This document shows positions 24,693 to 37,551 of a stretch of DNA of 64,000 nucleotides, piece by piece. Where the stretch lies: positions 6,364,932 to 6,428,931 of the forward strand of contig OY848925.1 in the NCBI GenBank assembly GCA_963693285.1, in the 5' to 3' direction. The stretch is from Xestospongia muta (lineage: Eukaryota; Porifera; Demospongiae; Haplosclerida; Petrosiidae). The notes under the pieces are model-generated. The model saw only the letters and a list, made by a program, of their open reading frames with translations, did not search any database and had not been told where the DNA came from. Position numbers and translations under genes: made by a program. Numbering within the stretch: position 1 is the first letter of the stretch; every line of letters begins with the position of its first letter.

Positions 24693-26184
24693 ATAGTATA
24701 GAGTATTACTAGTAATTAACAGATAACTTACTAACTCCTTAGAACATTTGGTGAAGAACAAAGTGAACAGAAAACATCAGAAAGACTAACAATTGATATA
24801 AATTCTTTGTTTTTGCAATAACTTTTGAATTTTCTACAAAGAAGGAGATAGAAACTGATTATTATGAACTCCCTCCTCCATATTGGTAGTAAAAGACAGT
24901 TTTCTGTAAATTCAACAAACGCCAGTTGAACTACACATGACAATAGGAGGTGTGGCTGAAAATGTATTTTAAGTAACTCCTATTAATGTGATGTCGGCAT
25001 AAATATTGGAGAGTTACTCTGTAACAATGGAGAAAACATGTTATAGACTTTGACTGATGTTGTAACTAGGTCATGTTGTAGACGATATGATCAAACTTAC
25101 CTTCATCGTGTTATATTTGAACAACTCACTAGACCTCAAGCTGACTGGATCTCCGAGGGAGAAAAGACACAATTATTATGTTCCAGTAAGTATCAAGTTC
25201 ACAGGTCATAGAGTATCAAGTAGTATTCTCAACTAACTGGAGGATGAAAATGTTCCACTGTTAATGATAGCTACCTGTAACTAATAGTTTTCATTATTAC
25301 CAGAGACATCACATGAACTTTTGACATAATATTCCTTTGTCTCCTCCTCTTCCTTCAGTCTGTAGTCTGTTTAATAATAAAAGACAACAACACTCTTACC
25401 GCCATGTTTACTCGCGGGTTTGCATTTTTCCATAGTTACACACCACACCCAATGAAGTAGCAGCTGTAGAAGCCAGCAGCTGTCGGTGAGAAAAAGTTTG
25501 CTGCTTAAGTCTTTACTGCTTTAAGCCTTCTTTACTAGAAACTACTAATGATAGAAGATAACTAACTAGCAAAACTGCTAACTACTAGATACAGTCTACT
25601 ACTGTTAATAGAAACTAAGTTTGTTTAGTAGTAAGTTAATAGTTGTAATGTTATCAAGAAATCTTCTGATGTTGTATGGATCAGTACTTTCATGGAATTG
25701 TTAAAAGTGAGTGTATTATTAAATAGAACGTGTTATTAAATATAATAACTTGTTAAGTGAACTGTGTGTGTAGGAAATAAGTTTTTTAGGTTATTTTGAC
25801 AAATTAATTGGCTTTAATTAATGGATTTTTTATTAGCAGTAGTAATTAGTGGTATTAGACGTAGCGATAATATTTAATTTTATATAGCTACTAACTAGAG
25901 GCCTATTAATGTACAATTTAGTCTAGTTTGTTTGTTATAATTGTATTTGTAAATATTAGAAATAACAATATTGAAGCTTTTATTATTAATTAATGTAGGC
26001 GTGGTCAATTGTCAAGTAGAGAAGTTGAGTTTTTCTAGAGAAGAAGCGAATTATAAAAATTGTTAACTTTGTTAGAAGACAAAGAACTGGAAACTAAAGT
26101 ATTTAACTAATAATTGACTTATTTGAATTTGAAATAAATTATTTTTAGTAAAAAATACAACAACAGTACAAAAATAACTAATAA
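24518..26184. other. Spacer with exon-like relics (unit A)
   Basis: No intact gene supported. An open plus-strand stretch at about 25076-25184 reads RRYDQTYLHRVIFEQLTRPQ and is followed by a GTAAG donor; its family is not recognised. On the minus strand an AACATGGCG start context (ATG at 25405, a YY1-like motif) is immediately followed by a GTAAGAG donor, and a possible second exon reads RLKEEEETKEYYVK near 25330-25370. The 25470-26180 part is AT-rich, almost identical in all three units, and includes GCAGCTGTNGGTG-like and TTTACTAGAAACTACTAATG segments without coding potential. Confidence 0.45.
24661..24688. repeat. (CA)n microsatellite
   Basis: Fourteen CA dinucleotides in the spacer upstream of the glycine-rich ORF. 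The C-unit counterpart (54843-54880) is interrupted by GTGA and CTCA. Confidence 0.9.
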
Positions 26185-29100
26185 TTAACGTCGATCAAGG
26201 AGTACATTATTATTAACATACAAATACTTCAAACTATTATTATTAACAACAACATTTTGTAATTGTTGTATACCAAATTTAGTAATATTAGGACAGAGAG
26301 TGAGATATAGTTCTTGTAGTGTGTTAGTGTTTGTAATGAGAGTAGATAGATGTGGTATGTCTTTATCAGTAATGTTATTGTCATTATGCAACTGTAATAT
26401 CTTGATTATTTTATTACCAACTACAGCAGTTGTTAATAAGTGGTAAGTATCTGGTACGAGAGGTGAGGAGTAAAGAGTTAGGTACTCCATTGTTTGGTTA
26501 TAAGGTAGTACTTGAGATAGTTTACTGACACAGTTACTATCAAAATGAGTGTTATATATATAAAGTCCCCTCACTTGACATCCATTAATATCAGTTAATA
26601 TTGTAAGTAAACTTTGAGGAGATAATGAGTTGAGTCTAATACTCCATGTTGTGTGTTGTCGTCTCTTTAATTGACGTATCACTTCTTTACATTCTGCCAC
26701 AGTAGATGAAATAAGTATAACTCTATCACTAGTCCACTTAACACTTCCAGTGTCTCCTATAATAAAACATAGTTACTATATAATATTTTACACACACAAC
26801 AATAGCTATACACACACTCTAACATGCTCAACTACGATTGTCAAGGCCTAACGAAGAAGACGACGCCATTACTGATGTTAGGTTACTATAGCAATGATGT
26901 ACGGAGATGAACGGATTCTACAAAACGGTCTTAAATTTACTGAGTGTTATACTAATAATTTACTGTATTAGATGATGTGAGCTAAGATGAGAACGTCAAT
27001 ATCTACTGAGACAGACACACAAGGTATTGAACAGTCATTGAGGGTGACTCGATTATATCACTAGTCAAGATGATTTACAATTAAGAAGCAACACTCAAGC
27101 ATAAATCATCATGATGTCTGGTAATAGAGTTTGTTTGACTTGTCTTTTGTGTGTTGACATTTCTCTTTTACTTTACAAATGTCATGATATAATAAAACAT
27201 TATATTTAGTATTGTGATGTGATATCATAATGTAAGTTATGTCATTTACTTCAGTATTTTGAAACAATTATTATTTGAAACTATCCTATCAACATTGAAG
27301 CTGGAACATGTGTGTAATAATAGTGACATCATTTCTCTGTCAGCTAATGAACACCAGTTAACTCACAGATGTCATTACAGTATTTTCATATCAGCTCAAG
27401 TTTACTATTCTTCTAGTAATTAGTCTTCTCTCCATTTTTTGTTTTTCTTATATTTTCATAATATACATGATAGTACATGTATACATATAGCTGAAAGTAT
27501 TGATGAGGGATTAATTTGACCATGTTAGTGATTTTTGAAATTCAACAACTTTTGATACCACACTATTTTAACATAATACATTGTAAGCTTTAAATTTTAT
27601 TCTCTCCAATATTTCCACTATATTCAGTACAGTACACATACTATACATTCATGTCAGTACATGATAATAATATTATTAACTATAAACCATGTACTGGTAC
27701 TTTCTTTATATCAGTGAATTTATGCTTAGCTTGTGTCTTCTGGAACTATATAACACAACATAGTCTTCAAATAGTACACTCAATTCCTCTATCCTGTGGA
27801 CATCTTTATAATGTCAGTGGTAGTCCTAGGTACTGATGTCAAGAGTAACTATTCCTGTATTATTTGATAATGTGTTTGTTGTTGACTTCTTGATCTCTAG
27901 TGATCATGTGACTTATTGTTATTTTATTTGTTGTGTCAATTAATAGTAGGTCATATACAATTATATAGTTGAGGTATAGGAATCTCCTTCGTTTGTATTT
28001 TATGAATTGACTTTTAATAATTACATTAACTCAATCATACAATGTAGTATTGAATTTAAAGTCCTAGTTTTCACGTTATATTCAAGCTTTGAAAGTATTT
28101 TGAAGTAAACAATAACTTGGACTACATTAATTGGTACATGTGTAGGTACTATTATAGCAGAGATCATCATAGAGATCCACTATAGATTACTGAGAAATAC
28201 TTGATAGTTGAATGTTGAAATTTTTTATTATTACTGAGCCATCAATGATGAATTCATTACTCGTTCATACTCAACATTGACTGACAACAGGTGTGTGGTG
28301 ATGAAAGTAACTAATGAAATAGACTTGTGTCTTCATGTAATAAAGGTATGTGAAATTGCATGTTGTAGGAGTGTGCTACAAGCCAGTACATACTGTACCA
28401 TATATACATTGTAGTTTGATCAAATGTTTTAATATTATTAAGTTTATAATGGCAGCTTACTTGGTAATTCTTCATCATCTGATGATTCCTGTTGGCCACT
28501 ATGGGTATCTTTCTCCTCGTCTGTACTTTTTGATGTTAACTGAGTGATAATTTTATCTTTCTCTGTCAATTGAAGAGTTAGTGAACTAATCATCTCCTGT
28601 AATTTTGTAATCTCTTGTTGTCTGTCAGTAGCTACACAGTACACAATATAAGATATTGTATATTTTCAGTAGTTATATAATACCTTCTCTTTCTTGGACA
28701 GTAGATGTGAGGTCCTCTAGTGTTTTCACCAGCTCATATGCTTCTGTATCTGAAATATGAAGTGATAAAGAATGTGCAAGTGTAGATAAAGTTATATAAA
28801 GAACATATGTACCTATACCTTCTTGTTTGCTATCAAGTGGTTCCTCAAGTTTTTGACTTAAAAGTGGATGACTAGTTTTAAGGAGATCTCTTACTTCTAA
28901 TATCCGAGACCTCAGATCTACAATAGATAAAGTAAAGAGTTATACATGTTGTTAATATACCTTTTATGTTCTCTGTTAAATGAACATTTCTTTCCTCCTT
29001 CTCTCTTAATTGTAAAGTAAGAGACGTTATTATCTCTTGTAATGATTGTAGCTCCTTCTGTAATTCTATAGAATATAAATCACATGTACAACACATGTAT

Positions 29101-32100
29101 ATTATAAATATTAGACATAATTATATATAATAACAGGAGCACATAATGAGAAAAGACAAGAAATGGAAGGACCATGAAATCCCATGCAGTTTATCAAATC
29201 TGACGTATAGAGCTCTTGGGAGTACTGTTACTATATTAAGATCAATAACTTATTAATTGTGGTTATATATGAGACCTTAATGAAGACTCTTTGCACTATG
29301 TCATGTCATTAGTTTTCTTTATCTTGAGAAAGTTTTACTACATATCTCAATCTATACAAGGAATTACTTTAGACTAGAGCTCTCTCTACCTAGTATTACT
29401 TGGGAACTGTACTTGTTAATTAATTAATGATGTGGAAGTTTCGTGTTCTTTATTCATTACATGTTCCTGTTAATAATATCTGCTAAGTTCTCACCTTTCT
29501 GTGTAGACTTTAACTGAGTAACTTCTAATGACATTGTCTTCTTCAATTTTGCTTCAAGAGTTCTTGGATCTACAATAATTTATATTAATTATAATTATAA
29601 TGTTAATTGAATTCTGTAGAGCAATTGTTGTTTTGTAGATACATCCTATAACATTTTATATTTTACTTACCTTTCATCTTCTCCATCAACTGACTGATTC
29701 CACTTTCTTCTCTCTCCATTACTTCTACATTAAGTGATTTTATTTCAATTTTTAATGCCTCAATCTCTTCTTGTTTCTCTACTAACACTTTATTAGTAGC
29801 TATAGAACATAACCATATATGGTATGGACTACTATCAGTACTATAGCTCACCTTCTTTATGTCTGGTTAACTCCTTTATCTCTAAGGTCTTTGCCTTATT
29901 CATTTTCTCTAATAGTTTCAGCTTCTCTGTTTACATTAGGTACATAGTTATATTTCAATTAATGTACATGTACCTGATAAAGTGTCAGTTGATGATTGAT
30001 CTTGTGGTCCTTCTCTCTCCATACTGTGTACTAGTATTAATAAAATATACCCACATAATAATACAGTGATGATTATCATTAGCTATCAGTGAAAGGTATT
30101 TAATCATACAGAGTTTAGAATATAATATGATGACTCGATGGTAAACTAATAGCTAGCTATGTATGCAATTGATGACACAATGTAGTATAGGTCAGAATAT
30201 ATACATATAAAATAACTAACTTTGCTTTGTCTTTTCTCTCTCTAAAAGTTCATTAAGAACATCCTCTTTTTCTTGTAGCAATTTAACAAGTAGAGATACT
30301 TCTGGTTTCTCAGAATATGATCTAATATGGTCATAAAGTGAGAATGTATTCAAGAAAACACTTACAACACATCCACTAGATCAACATTAACTTTGTAAGA
30401 TTGACTTGACTTGTCACACTCAATGTAATTGAACAGCTTGGATTTAGGAGAGCTTTTCTCCAATACTACTGTGGGAAGACTAAATACTAATTCAATACAA
30501 CCGTCATTGTAATCATTGAACTGTAAGATAGCACCACTTTGAAAACCAAGTAGTTTGGCAAGGTTACGTTGAACAGCTTTTACTTCTAATCCAGTTATGA
30601 CGAGATCTATAGACACTTTAAGAAGAAGTTCAGTATGTTGAGATTGAGTGTGTGGAGGAGCACATGGTATCTCAAAAATGGAGCGTTTTAAATAAGGAAT
30701 GAGATGTTTATCTTCATATTCATTTAAACGCATCTTTTCAGATTCATCTCCCAAATTTTCAACTATTACTTGAAGTAAATCATAGTTGAACCATGTACAG
30801 TGTTTGGTCAACTCAGAAAACACATCTGAAATGTCGTCGTCTCTTCTAAAATCAAACACCATTGGTTCTCGCTGATCCTTTTCTGGAATGCAATAGCAAC
30901 GCACAATTGACTGAATATCTCTTGGCTTAACTTTACGTTCTCTAAATGATTTTATGAGATAAGCAACAAAGGCAGTATAAGCTTTACGGACATCACGATT
31001 GTCATCCATTAGCTGGTTTCTCACTGCCTCTTTCTCTTTCTCTGCCAAATCTTCCCAGTTTGGATAACGAACTTTAGCTTTCTCTGGAGCAAGGTGAAAT
31101 GTTACTGTTTGTGTCAATGATGTCATTCTCTTTGAAAGATATTTTAATATAGATTCAGCTACAAAACGATCTTCCATTTTTAAAAAAGACTTCACCAATT
31201 CTTTGTAAGTAGCTGCACTCCCGTTCTTTCTTTTCCATGCCCACAATAACTCGTTATTCTTATCAACATCACTTTTATCACTTTGGGAAATACTATGAAG
31301 ACTTTTTGTAGATAAATTGAGACAACGACCAGCTGTTATATAGTCATCGTTCATATGTTGTGAGACCTCAATGAAAACTCCATCATCACACTCTTTATCT
31401 ACTACTTCATATGATAGACCATACTGACTGAGTAGACTTGAAAGATCTAATGTAATTAAAGAGACATTACAATATACAAAAGACAATATAATTGATACTT
31501 AATATATTCTTATTTTAATTAACATATTTACTAGTTATATGAGAGCTACCATTATCACTAATGGGTGGGGCAATATCTTATTATAAAAATTAATATTTTA
31601 CTTTAACTAGCTGCTTTGTAATAACATACACACAAATTATATAGTGAGTAATTTATATTAATTATGGATTCCATAGTAACCGCTTATGTAAACTATAAAC
31701 TAGTTGTTAAAATAACTGATTAATTTTTACAATGAGCAAACTTCCTATTATCTCTTGTTTGTAACTACCTTCATACAATGATACAATTATAGCATCATAT
31801 AAATAGCCCTGCCTACCAGCACTGTATGAATTTAATACACTAACTCTATTCCAATTTTGGTATATACAAACATTGTACAAACTTTGATATGAATACTATT
31901 AACAGCTAGAATACTTCACTATTAACAGGAGATGTAATGTAACTAGATATAGAATGATGACAAGGTCACACAAGAACTACATTACAAGTATAGTTCATCA
32001 TAATATACTCTGTTCATATTAATAATGAACACTAATTCACTGTTATAACTCAGACTAGAAATGAACTTGATAGAAATGGTTTACACAATTCAAACACCTT

Positions 32101-32979
32101 GGAAGTCCACAAATTTATTGAAAAACTAGGCCACTAGTTACTTAGGAAAGTCACAAACCAGAAATCCTATGTAAAGTCTTTGTATTCCATGACCTGATGT
32201 CATGTATAATATGGACATTATTAACAAACGCTTGCTCAGGTGCCCTCCAGCTTCAGCAAAAAAATTCAAAAAATTGTCAAAATAATAAAATTAAGATAGT
32301 TTAAGAGACAGTGACAAACAACCACAAAATGTATGACTGATAAAAAGGTTAGCAGTTACATTGCCACACCCACCTAAGGTTGATGATATTGTCATTATTG
32401 AATTCCACTAAATGCAGTCATTCTCAACACAAACAGATATAAGTTATAGTACATAGTCCATTATAGTACCAGTGTTAATTGTGACATGATAATTGAGGTT
32501 CAACTAGTTCATAAGATATTATATAGCTTCCTAATTCCTGTTTTCTCATGCAGCATGATCCCTAATTAAATGTCACATTTAATTAATCCTATTTATTCTA
32601 ACAATATTATACTGGAAATGTTTCATCATGTTGTCACTGACATACCATGATACTGGGCAGCTAATGTTGACAGCTCCTCTGCGAGATTCCTACCAACAGT
32701 TGCTGCTGGTCCACCAAGATCCTCGAGAATTCTAACAAGACGATGACAGTCTGTCTGTATTTCCTCCACAGTCTTCCCCAACTTCAATCCAGTTTTCAAT
32801 TCGTTAGCTATATCAGCAAAATTCTCGCTTCTCATAACAGACTCAGATATCAGACGAGCGGCAAATGCTTCCACTGTAAATAATGTCATACATCCTTGTA
32901 GAGCTGAACTGAGGTTGGCATATTGAGAATTAAAGATATCGATAACGGCTTTCTTGTAACTTTCGAGTGAGTCATCCAT
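26185..32979 (-). CDS. Death domain-coiled coil-LRR protein, copy A
   Basis: Twelve exons join in one frame (about 950 residues). Exon 1 (32646-32979) starts MDDSLESYKKAVIDIFNSQY and is all-helical. Exon 2 (30366-31446) has a Death domain with the typical LLWAWKRKNG-SAATYKELV block and AESILKYLS, then an unnamed helical region with FELTKHCTWFNYDLLQ-like and IPYLKRSIFEIP motifs. Exons 3-11 (30321 down to about 28445) are short heptad-rich coiled-coil modules, e.g. ITKLQEMISSLTLQLTEKDK. Exon 12 (26185-26756) encodes NLR-type leucine-rich repeats. Exons 4-11 are phase 1-1. No Walker A motif or NACHT domain is seen. By domains this is an innate immune or death-signalling receptor/adaptor; ligand and partners are unknown. 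A 1.7-kb intron precedes the LRR exon, so a separate LRR gene is the main alternative. Confidence 0.75.
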
Positions 32980-33507
32980 TGTCGATCACAAAGAAGGGTG
33001 GGGCTTGTAAATATTCAATTGCCCCACCTATTTTGACAGCTATGAATAATATACAATTATGATATATTTTATATGATAACCAAAAAAACCTACAGAGTTC
33101 AAAGTAAAATAAACTGTACTTAATGACACGTACATACATAATAAACAATTAGTGACAATAACAATGAATTATCATAATATTATATAATATTAATATAATA
33201 ACTCAAACTAGTTAAAAGTGAAAGTGTCTCCTTTGTTCCTTTCTTTTGTGATTATAATCTCCTTTTTGTTTGTTCTTTGTTATAGACATATCTATTGTCT
33301 ATTACACAAGTAGTCCTCCAATCTCTATCCCTACAATTATACACAGTACATTTAATATACCAGTATAGTCTAATAATTGTTCCATCATTTTGTTTGTTAT
33401 CAATACATCATGTCAATTAACATATCTATCCATTCATCTGTTAATTTGTCCATTTACTTCTAAACTTTTATTCTCATATTATATCACACCAGTAATACAA
33501 TGGAGGG
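32980..33507. other. Spacer upstream of DD-LRR copy A
   Basis: About 530 bp of AT-rich DNA between the copy A start codon and the unit A/B junction. It includes GGGGCTTGTAAATATTCAATTG and GCCCCACC just upstream of the ATG, probably the promoter, since this stretch is nearly identical before copies B and C. No gene seen. Confidence 0.5.
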
Positions 33508-33572
33508 AAACAATATCAAGATAAAACAGTAAGATACAAACTACCTCGTGTCTTCAAATAGGGGAGCTGTCT
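33508..33572 (-). pseudogene. YIF1 remnant at unit A/B junction
   Basis: This stretch matches YIF1 intron plus exon at about 16918-16984 and is joined directly to BCKDHA sequence homologous to 17554. The 5-bp TGTCT at the joint (33568-33572) is present at both original ends (16980-16984 and 17549-17553). The joint removes 569 bp, including the YIF1 start and the last BCKDHA exons. Confidence 0.9.
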
Positions 33573-34881
33573 TGATATAAGCTCTGATCATCACTGGTAC
33601 TGTGACTTCCAAGTCTGAAATAAAAGAGTTAAATATTATTGAGAGTCTAAAGGGTTAAATACCTATATGTCATAGCTTCAATAAGTACTGGTCTTCCTTC
33701 CTCGACACAAACCTGTTTAGCGTGTTTTGTGACATTATACATGGCCAATACATCATTGCCGTCAACTCTAATGGCTTCCATACCATACCCTATACCACGA
33801 TTAACAATCCCATCACTAGCGTATTGATCTTTTACGGGGGTGGATATAGCGTAGCCATTATTGCGACAGAGGAAGATGAAAGGACAATTTAAGGTGGCAG
33901 CATGACAGTCTCCTTCCTGAGCTGCTCCATCTCCGAAATAGACAATGACACAGTTTTTGGAACCAGCCATTTTCATACCATATGCATAGCCTGGTCCTAG
34001 AATGGAGTACATGAACATGAGAAGGAGTACAATGTACCAAGAAAATAGTTAACCTTGTGGTATTTGAGTAGCCAACGGAGATGAGATAAAATGAAAGTTA
34101 TGTTCTTTACTTCCATAATGTACTGGCATTTGACGTCCACGACCTTTATCCAAATTGTTTGAGAAACATTGATTCATCATATCATCAAGTGTAAATCCTC
34201 GCCACATGAGGACACCTGTTTCACGATATTGGGCATATACCACGTCTTTCAAATCCAGAGCAGCAGCTGTTCCAAAATGTGTACCCTCCCTCTCCATAAT
34301 TCATCATATAAAATGATATGAGACCCTGTTGTCATGGAAACAGAATGGATGTGGTTAATTGTGTGTACTCAATATGTACCATTCTCTGTGCTCTATAAAG
34401 ATATTGATCCATTAATTGCAGTGTCAGCATTTTGGAGTACATACGTAACAGAAGATCTTTGTCAAGCTAGAAAGAAAAACATCTGCTTATATGATAATGT
34501 ATCTATTAACAATAATTATAAACAATCTAGTACTAGTCTCCTATTGAAGCATATGACATAAATATATTGTAATATTTGAATACATTTGGGTCTTGGGAGG
34601 AGTCAAGTACTATTCCTTCATTATTCAGTATACGATATATCGGTCGTAGATGAAGAGTCTTATTTGGTGAACTGGCTTGCATTAGATCAGTTGTATAAGG
34701 AGGACCTCGTGGACTAACCTCCTCTGATAGTACTGGTATTGTATAATGGAGTTGCTATAGGGAAAAATGCGCTCTATTTAGGTATAGAGAGGTTCTTTAC
34801 CTTCTTGCAACATAATCTGTTGAGCCATAACTGATAACTGTTACCTGCTCTTCTTGTTAGAAACAAAAGCTTGCTAGCCAT
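33554..34881 (-). pseudogene. BCKDHA: BCKDHA copy B, truncated and frameshifted
   Basis: Homologous to 17554-18891 of unit A. The shared 569-bp deletion replaces the C-terminal part: after SLYQD the reading runs into a YIF1 remnant and stops (SSPI-stop, TGA at 33554-33556), removing roughly 100 residues. An extra C near 34287 shifts the frame before EGTHFG, and a 15-bp deletion near 33901 removes five residues (MNFAA) in the thiamine diphosphate region. The presequence and divergent start are kept. Not expected to make a working E1-alpha. Confidence 0.88.
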
Positions 34882-34907
34882 TTTTCTGGAGGTGTGGCAC
34901 TACCCAC

Positions 34908-35986
34908 ATGTCAACAATGGCTCTGTGGAAGAATGTAAGTTTTTAAAAAATACTTTTTTTTAATTTCTGCAACTTTTTAGGTTTTCAAAGTATTAAAGTA
35001 TTCACTTCAAATAAGATCATATGCTACTAATCAAGTAGGTGTGGTTAACATTATATTATCGTTACTGTGATGTCATTGTATTCAGGAGAAGATTGCTGTG
35101 ACATTAAAAAATGGACTGACTGTTCGTCAGTTAGCAAAACAACTTAATGTAAAAACAAGTAAGTATCGACTCATGTGGATTCAAAATTACTTTACGCTGA
35201 TAATTAGAATTAAGTGATATTATGGTATCTCTATTTTAGCCGGTATAATTAAGGTATTGCAAGAAATAGGTGAAAAAAGTCACACCCCCACACTCGTTAG
35301 TTGATCATCTATTAATACATGACCACACCCCTTTTTCAGGCATGTCATTGGAGTTAGCAGAACTTGTTACCATGGAAATGGGACATCCCATAAAAGAGAC
35401 CAAAACTAAAGATGCCACACCCATAATCCGATCTAAAGATGCATTAAAGTAATAAGTATAATACCTGCTATTTGTTATCACATCTTATATCTTAGACCAC
35501 GCCCACCTATAGTCACTGTAATGGGTCATGTTGATCACGGCAAGACAACTTTACTGGATAACCTTCGAAGTACATCTGTGGCCTCAAGAGAGGCAGGTGG
35601 TATTACACAACACATTGGGGCTTTCTCAGGTACATTAAGATGATTCACGTTATTAACAATACATCTCCTTAGTTCCTTTGGTAAGTGGGAGAACCATTAC
35701 ATTTCTGGACACACCTGGCCATGCTGCGTTCTCTGCTATGCGTTCACGTGGTGCTAATGTAACTGATATAGTAGTTCTTGTGGTAGCTGCTGATGATGGT
35801 GTAATGCCACAGACAGTGGAGTGTATTAAAATGGCTCAGGAAGAACAAGGTAAGTATGTACATGTCTTGTTAGTACATTCATTGTGTGTCTCTTTTCAGT
35901 TCCTATTGTAGTGGCCATTAATAAATGTGATAAATATAGCAGCAATGTAGTAAGTGAGAGAGAGAGAGAGAGAGAGAGAGTGGAGG

Positions 35987-36018
<32 letters not shown>

Positions 36019-37421
36019 GGGGGGAGGAGGGAGGGAGAGATAATAATTTTCACACACTTTATCTCTCTCTAGTCTAAAGTTAAGCACCAATTGCTACAAT
36101 ATAGTATACAATTAGAAGAATTTGGTGGCGAAGTGCAAGCAGTTGAAATCTCCGCCCTCACTGGTAATGGATTGGATACATTAGAAGAAGCTATTATTGT
36201 ATTAGCTGAACTGAATGAAATCCAAGCAGATCCGACGGGACCAGTTGAAGGAGTTATACTGGAAGCAAGAAATGATAAAGGATTAGGGTGAGTGTAAAAT
36301 AAGGGGTTAAAAATAACTCTCTTTTGATAGAACTATTGCAACTGTATTAGTTTTACACGGTACTCTAAAAAATGGGTGTGTCCTTGTGGCTGGAGAGGTG
36401 TGAGGTAAAATTAGAACCATGATGGATTGGAGTGGTCAAATAATGAAAGAAGCCCCACCCTCTATCCCTCTACTCACAGCAGGATGGCGGGAACTACCTA
36501 TAGTTGGAGAGAAATGTCTACAAGTGAGTTTCAATAATTGTTAATTTAAGATTTATAGTTCTGGGTATCAAGGTCAAAGGAGAGTCCCAGGCTAATGAAG
36601 TTATTCAATATCGGAGTTATCTTCAACGGAAGTACCAAATATTACAAGAAAAAAAGAGGATACAAAAGCAGCTGGAGAGAGAGGAGGGCATCCAAGTTGT
36701 CCCTCTTATTGTAAAAGGTGATGTAAGTGGATCTGTAGAGGCACTTGTGGAAGTTATTAATTCTTGTCAACCAAAACAACTTCAACTTGAAGTTGTTCAG
36801 TCTGGTGTAGGAAATATCACAGAAAGTGAAGTGGAGATAGCAAGTTCTATCGGAGGTAAGACAATTTACTGTTGTATTTTGTATATAATGGTTCTGCTCA
36901 TTAGGTGTCATACTAGCATTTAATGTCACTGCTAATAAATTAACTACAAAACTTGCTGAGCAAAAGGAAGTGGACATACTCTCTCATAATGTCATCTACA
37001 AATTACTAGAAAAATTAAAAGTACAAAAAAGTGTTATTTTAAGCCAATTCATTTATCTTACAGGATTGGCTTAAAAAATCAACTTCCTTTTGTTAAAGAA
37101 GAAGAAATTATTGGAGAAGCTGTTGTTCTCAGAGTATTCAAATTACATGGAACTAAAGCAGCTGCTGTTGGTGGTTGTCGTGTTAAAAAAGGACAGCTGG
37201 TACGAGATGCTATTTATCAATTGTGGCGAAATGAGGAGTTGATCCATGAAGGTAAACTAGTTGGAATGAAACGAGAGAAAGAGGACATTAGTATGGCAAG
37301 AAAAGAAACAGAATGTGGATTGAGTTTCAGTAAAGATCCTGGTTGGGAAGAAGGTGATAAAATAATATGCCTACGTAGGAAAGATGTACCACAACCATTA
37401 GAATGGGACATTGGATTCTAA
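34908..37421 (+). pseudogene. MTIF2: MTIF2 copy B, stop and frameshift
   Basis: Full-length relative of the unit A gene with the same exon layout. The codon for Trp in GEAWGK is TGA here (36402-36404), and an added A in the run at 37073-37078 shifts the frame in the DWLKNQ exon. The G domain motifs GHVDHGKTT and DTPGHAAFS are unchanged, so decay is recent. The GA repeat intron (35955-36040) is longer and interrupted. Confidence 0.88.
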
Positions 37422-37551
37422 TAAGATATTATTTAAGAGTTAAAAATAAATAAAGTATTTATTTATTTATTATTTGTAATATTAATACAGGGACATTATT
37501 ATTAAGTGAACTAGTGCCTACCATTGTACATACCATAGTACATGATATATA

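Noticed and set aside
27570..27836. Plus-strand frame MSVHDNNIINYK and its unit C relative
   Set aside because: AT-rich, absent from unit B, unlike any family, and lying antisense inside the Death-LRR gene intron.
26820..28400. Possible hidden NACHT domain in the intron between coiled coil and LRR
   Set aside because: No Walker A pattern (GxxxxGKS/T) or long open frame was seen on the minus strand here, and B and C carry large deletions in the interval.
28311..28547. Small frames between the coiled-coil and LRR exons
   Set aside because: They overlap exon 11 or its intron in other frames, or change between units; no splice or domain support.
35826..36090. Long open frames rich in Ser/Leu or Arg/Glu in unit B
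   Set aside because: They are translations of the GA microsatellite in an MTIF2 intron.
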